Shown here: one piece after another, positions 17,150-26,135 of the stretch | Numbering within the stretch: position 1 is the stretch's first letter | How the letters are laid out: every line of letters begins with the position of its first letter | Origin: Pseudomonas sp. R28(2017) | GTDB taxonomy: Bacteria > Pseudomonadota > Gammaproteobacteria > Pseudomonadales > Pseudomonadaceae | Assembly: GCF_002112505.1 (NCBI RefSeq) | Contig: NZ_NEHW01000008.1 | Coordinates: 186,001-250,000 of the forward strand | DNA length: 64,000 nucleotides | Direction of reading: 5' to 3' | Notes under the pieces: model-generated | Told to the model about the DNA's origin: nothing | What the model saw: only the letters and a program-made list of their open reading frames with translations | The model's database searches: none | Made by a program: the position numbers and the translations under genes

Positions 17150-18649
17150 ATGAGCCATTCGACCGGTATCGAGACCAATGGCGTCGAGCAGATCCCCGAC
17201 GATCAACGCGACGCCTCCCCGCTGGACCTGTTCCGCCTGATCTTCGGCGGTGCCAATACCTTCGCCACTGCCGTGCTGGGCAGCTTCCCGGTGCTGTTCG
17301 GGCTGTCGTTCCAGGCCGGGGTCTGGGCGATTTTGCTCGGCGTCGGCGTGGGCGCACTGATCCTCGCGCCGATGGGCCTGTTCGGTGCGCTCAACGGCAC
17401 CAACAACGCGGTGTCGTCGGGCGCGCACTTTGGCGTGCACGGGCGCATCGTCGGCTCGTTCCTGTCGCTGCTGACCGCCGTGGCGTTCTTCTCGCTGTCG
17501 GTGTGGAGCTCGGGCGATGCCCTGGTCGGCGGCGCCAAGCGCCTGGCCGGGCTGCCGGAAACCGACCTGACCCTGGGCCTGGCCTACGGCCTGTTCGCGG
17601 TGCTGGTGCTGGTGGTGTGCATCTTCGGCTTCCGCTTCATGCTGTGGGTCAACAAGATCGCGGTGTGGGCGTCGAGCCTGCTGTTCCTGCTGGGCATCTT
17701 CGCCTTCGCCGGCCCGTTCGATGCGGGCTTCGCCGGTAGTGTCAACCTCAGCCAGCCGGGCTTCTGGGCGGCATTCGTCGGCGCGGCGATCCTGGCCATG
17801 AGCAACCCGGTGTCGTTCGGTGCCTTCCTCGGTGACTGGTCGCGCTACATCCCGCGGCAAACGCCAAAGTCGCGCATCATGCTGGCAGTGATCGCGGCCC
17901 AGGTGGCCACGCTGATCCCGTTCCTGTTCGGCCTGTGCACCGCCACCTTGGTGGCCACCCAGGCGCCCGACTACATCGCCGCCAACAACTACGTCGGTGG
18001 CCTGTTGGCCGTGGCGCCGAGCTGGTTCTTCCTGCCGGTGTGCCTGATTGCCGTGATCGGCGGCATGTCCACCGGCACCACCGCGCTGTATGGCACCGGC
18101 CTGGACATGTCCAGCGTGTTCCCGCGCCTGCTCAGCCGCGCGGGCGCCACCTTGCTGATCGGCGTGCTGGCGATCGGCTTCATCTTCATCGGCCGCTTCA
18201 CCTTCAACCTGGTGCAGAGCGTGTCGACCTTCGCCGTGCTGATCATCACCTGCACCAGCCCGTGGATGGTGATCATGATCCTCGGCCTGATCACCCGCCG
18301 CGGCTTCTACCACGCCGACGACCTGCAAGTGTTCACCCGCGGCCAGCGTGGCGGCCACTACTGGTTCCTGCATGGCTGGAACTGGCGCGGCATGGGCGCG
18401 TGGATCCCCAGCGCGATGGTCGGCCTGTGCTTCGTCAACCTGCCGGGGCAGTTCGTAGGCCCGCTGGGCGACCTGGCCGGCGGCATCGACCTGAGCCTGC
18501 CGGTAACCCTCGGCCTGGCCGGCGTGCTGTACCTGCTGCTGCTCAACCTGTTCCCTGAACCTGCTGGCGTGTATGGCCCGAATGGCCCGCGCTGGGTGCG
18601 CTGCAAAAGCGCCCCGCGCACGCCGGTGACCACCGCCGAAATGGCCTGA
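17150..18649 (+). CDS. NCS1-family permease (cytosine/purine permease type)
   Basis: This 499-residue membrane protein has about 12 helices and resembles CodB-like nucleobase:cation symporters. Recognisable segments are DLFRLIFGGANTFATAVLGS at the first helix, a long glycine- and alanine-rich core, and FGAFLGDWSRYIPRQTPK near the middle, a hallmark of this family. Start ATG 17150 was chosen because the protein then opens MSHSTGIETNGVEQIPDDQR like other family N-termini. The aldehyde dehydrogenase starts 13 bp downstream, so they form an operon. The substrate is unknown; a nitrogenous compound that yields an aldehyde is a fair guess. Confidence 0.85.
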   Translation: MSHSTGIETNGVEQIPDDQRDASPLDLFRLIFGGANTFATAVLGSFPVLFGLSFQAGVWAILLGVGVGALILAPMGLFGALNGTNNAVSSGAHFGVHGRIVGSFLSLLTAVAFFSLSVWSSGDALVGGAKRLAGLPETDLTLGLAYGLFAVLVLVVCIFGFRFMLWVNKIAVWASSLLFLLGIFAFAGPFDAGFAGSVNLSQPGFWAAFVGAAILAMSNPVSFGAFLGDWSRYIPRQTPKSRIMLAVIAAQVATLIPFLFGLCTATLVATQAPDYIAANNYVGGLLAVAPSWFFLPVCLIAVIGGMSTGTTALYGTGLDMSSVFPRLLSRAGATLLIGVLAIGFIFIGRFTFNLVQSVSTFAVLIITCTSPWMVIMILGLITRRGFYHADDLQVFTRGQRGGHYWFLHGWNWRGMGAWIPSAMVGLCFVNLPGQFVGPLGDLAGGIDLSLPVTLGLAGVLYLLLLNLFPEPAGVYGPNGPRWVRCKSAPRTPVTTAEMA

Positions 18650-18662
18650 CTGGATAACGACC

Positions 18663-20093
18663 ATGACCACTTCCCACTACATTGCCGGCCGCTGGGTCGA
18701 AGGCCAGGGCAGCGATTGCATCAGCGTCAGCGAGCCTGCGCTGGGCCTGCCTTTCGCCGAACTGCAGGCCGCCAGCGTGGCCCAGGTCGACCAGGCCGTG
18801 GCCGCCGCGCGCGACGCCCTGCCGACCTGGAAAAAGGTCAGCGCCAGCACCCGCGCGGCCTTCCTGCGCGGCTTTGCCGAGCAGCTTGACCAACGCCGTG
18901 AAGCGCTGATCACGTTGCAGATGCGCAACAACGGCAAGCCGCGCCACGAGGCCGAAATCGACCTGGATGACGCGGTCGCCACGTTCGCCTACTACGCCGA
19001 GCTGGCCGAACAACTGCCGTCGAAGAACCGTGACGTGCCATTGGCCGCAGCGGGCTTCACCGCCCGCACCCGCCTGGAACCGGTGGGCGTGGTCGGCCTG
19101 ATCGTGCCGTGGAACTTCCCGCTGGTGACCAGTGCCTGGAAGCTCGCCCCGGCCCTGGCGGCCGGTTGCACCGTGGTGCTCAAGCCCTCGGAAGTGACCC
19201 CGCTGATCGAGCAGACCTACGGCCAGATCGCCGACACCCTGGGCCTGCCGGCTGGCGTGCTGAACATCGTCAACGGCAAGGCCGAGACCGGTGCTGCGTT
19301 GAGCAGCCACAACGGCCTGGACAAACTGTCGTTCACCGGCAGCAACAGTGTGGGCAGCCAGGTGATGCGCAGCGCTTCGGCGCAGTGCCGGCCGGTGACC
19401 CTGGAGCTGGGCGGCAAGTCGGCGATCGTGGTGTTCGACGATTGCGACCCGGACCAGGCGGTGGAGTGGATCGTCGCCGGTATCACCTGGAATGCCGGGC
19501 AGATGTGCTCGGCCACCTCGCGCCTGCTGGTGCAGGAAGGTATTGCCGATGTGCTGCTGCCGCGCCTGCAGGCGGCACTGGAAAAGCTGCGCGTCGGCAA
19601 CCCGTTGACCGAAGAAGTCGACATGGGGCCGCTGACCAGCCAGGCGCAATGGCTGAAGGTTGCCAGCTACTTCGCGACGGCCCGTGAAGAAGGGCTGCAA
19701 TGCCTGGCCGGCGGGCTGGCGCTGGATCGTGAAGGCTGGTTCGTGAGCCCGACGCTGTATGCCGATGTGCCCAAGGACAGCCGCCTGTGGACCGAGGAAA
19801 TCTTTGGCCCGGTGCTGTGCGCACGTCGCTTCGCCACTGAAGAACAGGCGATTGCCGAAGCCAACGACAGCCGCTTCGGCCTGGTCGCCACGGTGTGCTC
19901 CGCCGACCTGGAGCGCGCCGAACGCGTGGCCGATGCGCTGGAGGTCGGGCATGTGTGGATCAACTCGGTGCAGGCGGTGTTCGTCGAGACTTCGTGGGGC
20001 GGCACCAAGGGCAGCGGCATTGGCCGCGAACTCGGGCCTTGGGGGTTGTCGGGTTACCAGTCGGTGAAGCATGTGACCCGGTGTTTGGGGTGA
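18663..20093 (+). CDS. aldehyde dehydrogenase (betaine-aldehyde/aminoaldehyde type)
   Basis: The 476-residue NAD(P)-dependent aldehyde dehydrogenase has catalytic Cys282 in NAGQMCSATSR, Glu248 in LELGGKSA and the FTGSNSVG cofactor loop at 224-231. Sequence style (VPWNFPLVTSAWKLAPALAAG) is close to betaine-aldehyde and aminoaldehyde dehydrogenases. Its position behind an NCS1 permease suggests it oxidises an aldehyde derived from the transported compound. A repeat element begins 38 bp after its stop. Substrate not determinable from sequence. Confidence 0.88.
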   Translation: MTTSHYIAGRWVEGQGSDCISVSEPALGLPFAELQAASVAQVDQAVAAARDALPTWKKVSASTRAAFLRGFAEQLDQRREALITLQMRNNGKPRHEAEIDLDDAVATFAYYAELAEQLPSKNRDVPLAAAGFTARTRLEPVGVVGLIVPWNFPLVTSAWKLAPALAAGCTVVLKPSEVTPLIEQTYGQIADTLGLPAGVLNIVNGKAETGAALSSHNGLDKLSFTGSNSVGSQVMRSASAQCRPVTLELGGKSAIVVFDDCDPDQAVEWIVAGITWNAGQMCSATSRLLVQEGIADVLLPRLQAALEKLRVGNPLTEEVDMGPLTSQAQWLKVASYFATAREEGLQCLAGGLALDREGWFVSPTLYADVPKDSRLWTEEIFGPVLCARRFATEEQAIAEANDSRFGLVATVCSADLERAERVADALEVGHVWINSVQAVFVETSWGGTKGSGIGRELGPWGLSGYQSVKHVTRCLG

Positions 20094-20130
20094 TGGCCTA
20101 GGGCGCCCACCGCGCCATCTTTGGCGCCTG

Positions 20131-20375
20131 TGAGATCGAGCGCCGCCCGCGCGGCGCATCGCGAGCTGCGCTCGCTCCTACGCTTGTTTCTGGCCAGTGA
20201 CGCCTGTAACAGGCGCGCGCGACCGCCTTGTCGATACGACACAATATCGAGTCATGCGCCAAGGCGTACGCGCGCAATTCCCACAGGAATGATTGGCGCG
20301 AAACAAACGTGGGAGCGAGCAAAGCTCGCGATGCGCCGCGCGGGCGGCGCTCAATCTCATAGGCGCTGAATCCCT
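20131..20375. repeat. composite repeat element with inverted ends (copies II and III)
   Basis: Positions 20131-20260 are the inverted partner of the element at 16381-16510. Positions 20291-20358 repeat the outer ~68 bp in the opposite direction. The ~245-bp unit therefore has inverted ends (gcgccgcccgcgcggcgcat at left, atgcgccgcgcgggcggcgc at right) around a ~30-bp centre plus core. It fills the gap between the aldehyde dehydrogenase and the GNAT gene and encodes nothing visible. It resembles a MITE or compound REP unit. Confidence 0.75.
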
Positions 20376-20500
20376 GACGGCGAGCACGTGGTGGCCCTCA
20401 CGCAATGTTCAGCCATGCATCTGCAAACAACACGTGTAAGAGAATTCCCAACCCGAAACCAAATGCGCAGCCATCGCTCCAAAATTCGCCCGCCCCCGCC

Positions 20501-21034
20501 TCAACGCCAATCGCCCAATCGACATCGGTGATACACAACCGCTTCATAAGACGCCTTGTTCGGCAGCAGCTCGAAGCCAAGCCCCTCGACCTCGAACCCT
20601 GCCCGGCCCAGCACAATGCCGGACGCCACATTGCGATGCAGACGGCTGGCCACCAGCGCCTCGATGCCCGGCCGGCTCGCGGCATACTGACACACGCGAG
20701 AAGCCGCCTGGGTAGCGTAGCCCTGCCCCCAGAACCGTTTGCCCAACCAGTAACCCAGCACCGGCCTGGGGCCATTCAGGTGACGCAAGGACACCACCCC
20801 GACCAGCGTTGCATCCGCTCGCCTTTCGATCCCCCAGACAACCGCCTCCCCGGCCTGCCATAGCCGAGGCTGGCGCTCTATCCAGTCGGTGGCCATGGCG
20901 AGCGTATATGGGTACGGAATCACTGCAGTCATCCGGGCGATTTCCGGGTCCTGCAACAGGTTTTCAACCTTCGCTGTATCACGGCCATCAAGCGGACGCA
21001 GCAACAGGTCTGCGGTGGTCAATGTGGGTTGCAT
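20501..21034 (-). CDS. GNAT family N-acetyltransferase (RimJ/RimL-like)
   Basis: This 177-residue protein fits the RimJ/RimL branch of GNAT enzymes. It opens with LLLRPLDGRDTAKVENLLQD, has the strand GVVSLRHLNGPRPVLGYWLG, and the acetyl-CoA loop WGQGYATQAASRVCQYA. The sequence ends NKASYEAVVYHRCRLGDWR. It could acetylate a ribosomal protein N-terminus or a small amine; nothing in the neighbourhood narrows this. It is divergent from the DUF3422 gene with about 190 bp between starts. Confidence 0.8.
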   Translation of the reverse strand: MQPTLTTADLLLRPLDGRDTAKVENLLQDPEIARMTAVIPYPYTLAMATDWIERQPRLWQAGEAVVWGIERRADATLVGVVSLRHLNGPRPVLGYWLGKRFWGQGYATQAASRVCQYAASRPGIEALVASRLHRNVASGIVLGRAGFEVEGLGFELLPNKASYEAVVYHRCRLGDWR

Positions 21035-21224
21035 CAGACATTCCTTATCAGCGCTCGATAAAGCCGACCACTCTACGCCTGCGGGTGCCCCAGCAAGCCG
21101 ATTGCCGCCTCACAAAACTGTCACAGAAGATTTACCGATCATCGAACCTGACGTGACTTCGTCAGCCTCCGCCAAAGTCCCATTCCCTGGTACCCCCACA
21201 ATCACAACACCAGGCCGGACCACC

Positions 21225-22442
21225 ATGCACCCTCAACGCACCGCTCTGCACAACGAGCTGCACGCCCGCCCGTCGCTGTACTTCGACGGCCCGGCGCATG
21301 TTTTTCACCTGGCCTTGCTCGGCGGCGATGCTGCCTGCGCTGCGCTGCTGCAACGCTGCTGCCCAGAAGCCATCGACCCCGAGGCAGCCCAGGGCGTCAC
21401 CCGCCTGGATGGCCACCCGTTCAAGTGGGAACGGCACACCGAGTTCTTCACCCTGACCCTGGTGGTGTCCTGCTCTGCCGCCGACACCCGATGGCAGGTG
21501 CTACCGCCGGTGCTGGCCGAGGCCATCGCGCCGCAGGCCGCCCAGGTGATCAATGCCGTGCAGGTTCTGGTGCGTGACGAGCAGGATCTCGACCTGCCCC
21601 ACTACGGTTTCAAGGACCCATGCGGCTCCTGCGTCGGCGGTGGCGATGCGGTGGTGTGGAGCGACTTCCGCCTGACCGAAGATGGCACCAACCGCTTCCT
21701 GTTCATCAACCGCCGGCTCAACGCCTACCGCCAGGGCCGGATGATCCGCCGCCTGCTGGAAATCGAAACCTATCGCATGATGGCCTCGCTGACCCTGACC
21801 ACGGCCAAGGCCCTGAGCCAGGAGCTGGATGGCTTCGACAAGACCCTGGTGCAACTGTCGGAGCGCAGCGCGGGCGGTGACGGCCACGACTCCAAGGCCC
21901 TGCTCGACGCCATCGCCCATCTGTCACGCCAGGTGGTCAGCCGCACGGTGAAGGCCCGTCACCGCTTCGGCGCCACCCAGGCCTATGCGCAGCTGGTGTT
22001 CGAGCGCCTCACTGAATTGCGCGAAAGCCATGTCGGTGATTGCCAGCGCCTGGGGGTGTTCATCGAACGTCGCTTCAAGCCGACCGTGCGTTATTGCGCG
22101 GCGACCGAGCAACGCCTGGAACAACTGGCGAAGAACGTCGCCAACCTGGGCGACCTGCTGCAGGCGCGGGTGCAGGTGGAAATGGAAGAACAGAATGCCG
22201 GGATCCTGCGCAGCCTGAATGCTCGCGCCGATGCCCAGGTGAAGATCCAGCGGGCGGTGGAAGGGCTGTCGATCATCGCCATCACCTATTACCTGCTGAA
22301 CCTGTTCAAGCTGCTGTATGGCGGGCTGAATGTGCTGGGGCTGGGGTTGACCGCGCGGGATGCGCTGTTGGGGATGGCGCCGCCGGTGCTGCTGGTGCTG
22401 TTGGTGATTCTGCTGCGTATCAGGCAGGCCAAGCAGCATTGA
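21225..22442 (+). CDS. DUF3422 family membrane-anchored protein
   Basis: The 405-residue protein begins MHPQRTALHNELHARPSLYF, the conserved opening of DUF3422. The middle is a long helical region rich in Glu and Arg (about residues 170-350) and the C-terminus has two hydrophobic segments (LSIIAITYYLLNLFKLLYGG and PPVLLVLLVILL). This suggests a cytoplasmic domain anchored by a C-terminal hairpin. Function is unknown. ATG 21225 was preferred over an upstream ATG because the extra 112 codons have low-complexity, non-conserved composition. It converges on the mechanosensitive channel gene across a shared hairpin. Confidence 0.8.
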   Translation: MHPQRTALHNELHARPSLYFDGPAHVFHLALLGGDAACAALLQRCCPEAIDPEAAQGVTRLDGHPFKWERHTEFFTLTLVVSCSAADTRWQVLPPVLAEAIAPQAAQVINAVQVLVRDEQDLDLPHYGFKDPCGSCVGGGDAVVWSDFRLTEDGTNRFLFINRRLNAYRQGRMIRRLLEIETYRMMASLTLTTAKALSQELDGFDKTLVQLSERSAGGDGHDSKALLDAIAHLSRQVVSRTVKARHRFGATQAYAQLVFERLTELRESHVGDCQRLGVFIERRFKPTVRYCAATEQRLEQLAKNVANLGDLLQARVQVEMEEQNAGILRSLNARADAQVKIQRAVEGLSIIAITYYLLNLFKLLYGGLNVLGLGLTARDALLGMAPPVLLVLLVILLRIRQAKQH

Positions 22443-22447
22443 ATTGT

Positions 22448-22468
22448 GGGGGCTGCCGCGCAGCCCCC
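22448..22468. terminator. bidirectional hairpin between convergent genes
   Basis: Nine-base arms gggggctgc and gcagccccc around a 3-base loop lie between the stops of the DUF3422 gene and the MscS-type gene, 32 bp apart. No T-run is present. Confidence 0.5.
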
Positions 22469-22474
22469 TCGAAC

Positions 22475-24877
22475 TCACACGGATTCGTCAGCCGGGCGCG
22501 AGCTTTCCTGCACCAGCACCATGCTCTGCGGTGAAGACAGGGCAATGCCCTCATCGCGCAGGCGGCCCAGAATGGTGAACAGCAAGTCGCTGCGGGTGCT
22601 CGACACCTGCCGCGGCCCTGCCACATAACCACTCACACCAATGACCATGCCCGCTGAGGTCAGGTCCTTGAAGGTTACCGAACAGGCCGGCGCATCGAGA
22701 ATCGCTTCATGCTCGTGATAGGCCGCCAGCAGCAATTCACGCACATGGTTGGCATCGGTCTCCAGGGGCAGGGTCAAGGTAATACCCACCACGCCCAGGG
22801 CATTGCCCATGGTCACGTTGCGCACGTTCTGCGAGATGAACTGCGAGTTGGGCACGATCACCGTGGAACGGTCGGACATCTGGATCTCGGTGGCGCGCAC
22901 GTTGATCCGGCGAATATCACCCTCGACCCCGGCCAGGCTCACCCAGTCGCCCACCTTGACCGGGCGCTCGGTGAGCAGGATCAGGCCGGAGATGAAGTTC
23001 TGCACGATCTGCTGCAAGCCGAAACCGATACCGACCGACAGCGCACTGACCACCCAGGTCAGGCTGGTGAGGTTGATGCGCAGGGTCGACATCACCAGCA
23101 TGGCCAGGAACAGGAAGCCGAGGTAACCGACCAGGGTCACCAGCGAGGCCCGCATGCCGGCGTCCATGTCGGTTTCCGGCAGCAGCCGCTCGCTCAGCCA
23201 GCGCTTGACCACGCGGATGCCGAACAGGCCGCCGAAGAACATCGCCAAGGCCAGCAGAATGTCCTGCGGCACGATATTGAGGTTACCCAGCACCTTGCCG
23301 CCGGTGCCGTCCCAGTCGCCCAGGCTCAGCAGCAGTTCGCCAGGGCTGGTGCCGGACGGCATCAGTGCCAGCAGCACCGCCAGGAACAGCAGCACCGTAC
23401 GGCTGATGCCGACCAGGATGGTGCTGGCCTGGGCCTGGTGGCGAGGCGCCAGGCCCAGGGTCGAGGCCAGCGCCAGGCCGCCCGGCTGGCGTGGCGACAG
23501 CAGGGTCTCGCAAAGGTCGGCAAGGAACGTGGTGAGCAGGTAGGCACACACGGCCACCACGCTGATCCACAGCAGCTTGGCCGTGAGGAAGTAGGCCAAG
23601 GTCAGGTAACCGGCCAACAGGGCCAGCACGATCAAGCCCACCCACACCACGGTCACGAACGGAATCAGCCCGGCCAACCCGGTCGGGCGCTCCAGTTCGT
23701 GCTTGCGCAGGGTGCGGCGATAACGCAGCAGCGCCAGCGTGAAGATCACCGCCACCACCAGCGCTGTCAGGCCGTTGGTGGCCACCGTCAGTGCCAGGCT
23801 GGTGCCGATCACGCTGTTGATGCGCTCCATGGTCAGCATGACCATCAGTGCCAGGGCCAGCAGCTTGGGGAACCAGCCCAGGGCAGCGGCCACTTCGTCG
23901 TGAATCGGCGGCAGGCGCCAGGATGGCCGCTGCAACATCAGCATGGCGCGGCCCAGGCCGGTGATGAAGGCGCTGAACACCACCAGGGTCAGGAAGTGAT
24001 TGGTCAGGCTGGCGATGTCCGAGCCCAGTTCGGCGCTGCTTTCCAGGCCCCAGCGCAGCAATGACACCGAGCCTGCGATGGTGGCCAGGGTAGCCAGGCT
24101 CACGCTCAGCGCCAAGGCACTGCGGCGCAGGCGGCCCTCCGGCAGCCAGCGCACCATGGCGTTGGCCAGCAGACGCTCGATCACCCGCCGCACCCAGATC
24201 CACACCAGGAATGCGGCCGCCACGCTTGTGATGAAGAACCAGCGATGGTCGGCACTGAAGGCACTGCTCAACGCATCGCTCGCTTCGCCGCGCAGGTCGC
24301 GCAGGCGCGCCACGTCGTCATCGGTCGGGCGAATGAGGCTCGACCAGAACGCCGGGCTCAACGGCGTGGCGGCGCGGCTGAGGATTTGCGAGTTGAACTG
24401 GCTGCGGCGCAGATTGACGATCTGCGTGGAGAGGTCGCGGGCCGACTGGGTCAGCTTGGTGGCTTGCTCCTGTTGGGTGACCAGTGCCTTTTTCTCGGCA
24501 TCGAGCTGCTTGCGCTGCTGGGTGATGCTCGCGGCCTCGTCGGGTTGCACCGGGCCAAGCACCTTGAGCTTGTCGTCGAGCTTTTCCACGTCGGCAGTGC
24601 GCAAGGCACTCAGTGCATCGGCCTGGCGCTGGACCTGCACGGCGGCCATACGCAGTTGCGACAGCAGGTCATCGTTGGCATTACTGGTCACGCCCTGACG
24701 GATCTGGTCCAGCCGGTCGTTCAATTGCTCGTAATCGGCATTTTCGTCCAGCGCCGGCAGTTCGCCAGCGGTCAGGCTGGAAACGGGGGTAGCTGGAGCC
24801 GACCAGGCGGGCGTGGCCGCCACCAACATCAGGGCTAGAAAGCCCAGGCAAAATCGGGCAAGGCTGACGCGCCTCAT
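22475..24877 (-). CDS. large MscS-type mechanosensitive channel with DUF3772 domain
   Basis: This 800-residue protein has a signal peptide (LARFCLGFLALMLVAATPAWSA), a periplasmic coiled region (about 30-180), several membrane helices (about 190-510) and a C-terminal MscS domain. The pore helix is in LSVGIGFGLQQIVQNFISGL and the beta domain has RPVKVGDWVSLAGVEGDIRR and VPNSQFISQNVRN. The architecture matches MscK/YbiO-like osmotic safety valves. ATG 24877 follows AGAGGAAC at good distance; an ATG seven codons upstream is less likely. It is transcribed toward the DUF3422 gene. Confidence 0.88.
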   Translation of the reverse strand: MRRVSLARFCLGFLALMLVAATPAWSAPATPVSSLTAGELPALDENADYEQLNDRLDQIRQGVTSNANDDLLSQLRMAAVQVQRQADALSALRTADVEKLDDKLKVLGPVQPDEAASITQQRKQLDAEKKALVTQQEQATKLTQSARDLSTQIVNLRRSQFNSQILSRAATPLSPAFWSSLIRPTDDDVARLRDLRGEASDALSSAFSADHRWFFITSVAAAFLVWIWVRRVIERLLANAMVRWLPEGRLRRSALALSVSLATLATIAGSVSLLRWGLESSAELGSDIASLTNHFLTLVVFSAFITGLGRAMLMLQRPSWRLPPIHDEVAAALGWFPKLLALALMVMLTMERINSVIGTSLALTVATNGLTALVVAVIFTLALLRYRRTLRKHELERPTGLAGLIPFVTVVWVGLIVLALLAGYLTLAYFLTAKLLWISVVAVCAYLLTTFLADLCETLLSPRQPGGLALASTLGLAPRHQAQASTILVGISRTVLLFLAVLLALMPSGTSPGELLLSLGDWDGTGGKVLGNLNIVPQDILLALAMFFGGLFGIRVVKRWLSERLLPETDMDAGMRASLVTLVGYLGFLFLAMLVMSTLRINLTSLTWVVSALSVGIGFGLQQIVQNFISGLILLTERPVKVGDWVSLAGVEGDIRRINVRATEIQMSDRSTVIVPNSQFISQNVRNVTMGNALGVVGITLTLPLETDANHVRELLLAAYHEHEAILDAPACSVTFKDLTSAGMVIGVSGYVAGPRQVSSTRSDLLFTILGRLRDEGIALSSPQSMVLVQESSRPADESV

Positions 24878-24933
24878 CGAATGTTCCTCTTTACACATCG
24901 ATTTGGCGGGGGATTCTACGCGGCTTCAGGCAA

Positions 24934-25986
24934 TCAGGAGAGTGCCGTTTCTCGCGCCAGCAGTTGCTGCTTGCGCTCCACGCCCCAACGGTAGCCGCTG
25001 ATGTCGCCATCACGGCGTACCACCCGGTGGCAAGGGATGGCCACGGCAATGTGATTGGCCGCGCAGGCCATGGCCACGGCACGCACCGCCTTGGGTGCGC
25101 CGATGCGTTCGGCGATGTCGGTATAGCTGACCCGGCTGCCCACCGGCACCTCGCGCAAGGCCTGCCAGACCCGCTCCTGAAAGGCGGTGCCCTGGACATC
25201 CAGCGGCAGCTCCAGCCCCAAAGCCGGCGCCTCGATAAAGCCGACAACTTCGGCGATCAGTTGCTCGTAGCCGGCATCGCCGCCGATCAGGCGTGCTTTC
25301 GGAAACTGATCCTGCAACTGCTCCAGCAGCGCCTCAGGGTCATCACCGAGCAGGATCGCGCAGATGCCCTTCTCACTCTGGGCCACCAGGATCGCACCCA
25401 GGAAACACTGGCCAATGGCGAAGTGGATGGTCGCACCCGCGCCGCCTGCCTGATAGTCGCGGGGGCGCATGCCCAGGCGCTGGTCGGCGCTTTCGTAGAA
25501 GCGGCTGTTGGAGTTGTAGCCGGCCTCGTAGATGGCATCGGTCACCGAGCTTTGCCCATCCCCCAGCCGCTCGCGCAGGCGCCGGGCACGGAAAGCGCTG
25601 GCGTAGGCCTTGGGGGTGAGACCGGTTTCGGCCTTGAACAGGCGATGCAGGTGGAAGGGGCTGACGGCCAGTTGTACGCCGAGCTGGTCAAGGCTGGGCG
25701 GGGTGTCGCTGCTTTCCAGCAGGCGACAGGCGCGGGCGACCAGATCGGCGCGACGGTTATCGCCCGGTTTCGCCATGCAACGGCGGCAGGCTCGGTAACC
25801 GGCGGCTTCGGCGCCGGCGGCGTCGTTGAAGAACTCGACGTTTTCGCGCTTGGCCCTGCGCGACTTGCAACCGGGGTGGCAGTACACGCCGGTGGTGCGC
25901 ACGGCGTAGACAAAGTGGCCGGCGGCAGAGGTGTCACGGGCCTCGACGGCTTGCCAGCGTTGAGCGTCAGTGGTGAAGGCTTTCAT
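24934..25986 (-). CDS. ada: bifunctional Ada: methyl-phosphotriester sensor/O6-methylguanine-DNA methyltransferase
   Basis: This 350-residue protein has the full Ada architecture. An N-terminal zinc domain carries Cys36, Cys40, Cys67 and Cys70 (VYCHPGC, RACRRCM); Cys36 would accept methyl groups from phosphotriesters. An AraC-type helix-turn-helix follows at about 85-180. The C-terminal methyltransferase domain has the active-site PCHRV with Cys319. Methylated Ada activates alkylation-repair genes. ATG 25986 with GAGGTAA upstream was chosen; the 54 codons before it read through a REP sequence. The alkA-like gene follows upstream on the same strand beyond a REP pair, forming an alkylation-response neighbourhood. 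Confidence 0.95.
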   Translation of the reverse strand: MKAFTTDAQRWQAVEARDTSAAGHFVYAVRTTGVYCHPGCKSRRAKRENVEFFNDAAGAEAAGYRACRRCMAKPGDNRRADLVARACRLLESSDTPPSLDQLGVQLAVSPFHLHRLFKAETGLTPKAYASAFRARRLRERLGDGQSSVTDAIYEAGYNSNSRFYESADQRLGMRPRDYQAGGAGATIHFAIGQCFLGAILVAQSEKGICAILLGDDPEALLEQLQDQFPKARLIGGDAGYEQLIAEVVGFIEAPALGLELPLDVQGTAFQERVWQALREVPVGSRVSYTDIAERIGAPKAVRAVAMACAANHIAVAIPCHRVVRRDGDISGYRWGVERKQQLLARETALS

Positions 25987-26018
25987 CGCGGTTACCTCAG
26001 CTATCTGTTTCGCCTGTT

Positions 26019-26116
26019 CCGGCCTTTTCGCGGGCAAGCCCGCTCCCACAGGTACAGCGCATGGCCGCAAGCGAGTGATAATCCTGTGGGAGCGGGCTTG
26101 CCCGCGAAAGGGCCAG
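26019..26116. repeat. inverted REP pair between ada and the glycosylase gene
   Basis: Two REP copies face each other (left ttcgcgggcaagcccgctcc, right the complement) around a ~30-bp spacer. The pair separates ada from the upstream glycosylase gene and may stabilise or terminate its mRNA. Confidence 0.85.
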
Positions 26117-26135
26117 AAAAGCCAGTCCGTCAGTT

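Noticed and set aside
17123..18670. A 515-codon minus-strand frame opposite the NCS1 permease
   Set aside because: Composition is His/Gln/Arg/Gly-rich without domains, typical of an antisense frame; the plus strand encodes clear membrane helices.
20398..20500. Hydrophobic tail frame ending FGLGILLHVLFADAWLNIA on the minus strand
   Set aside because: It is only the end of a frame that runs antiparallel within the GNAT gene in another phase; no independent start or ribosome site is seen.
26019..26116. Repeated palindromes considered as a CRISPR array
   Set aside because: The repeats are inverted pairs scattered singly over the window, without regular spacers or cas genes; they are REP sequences.
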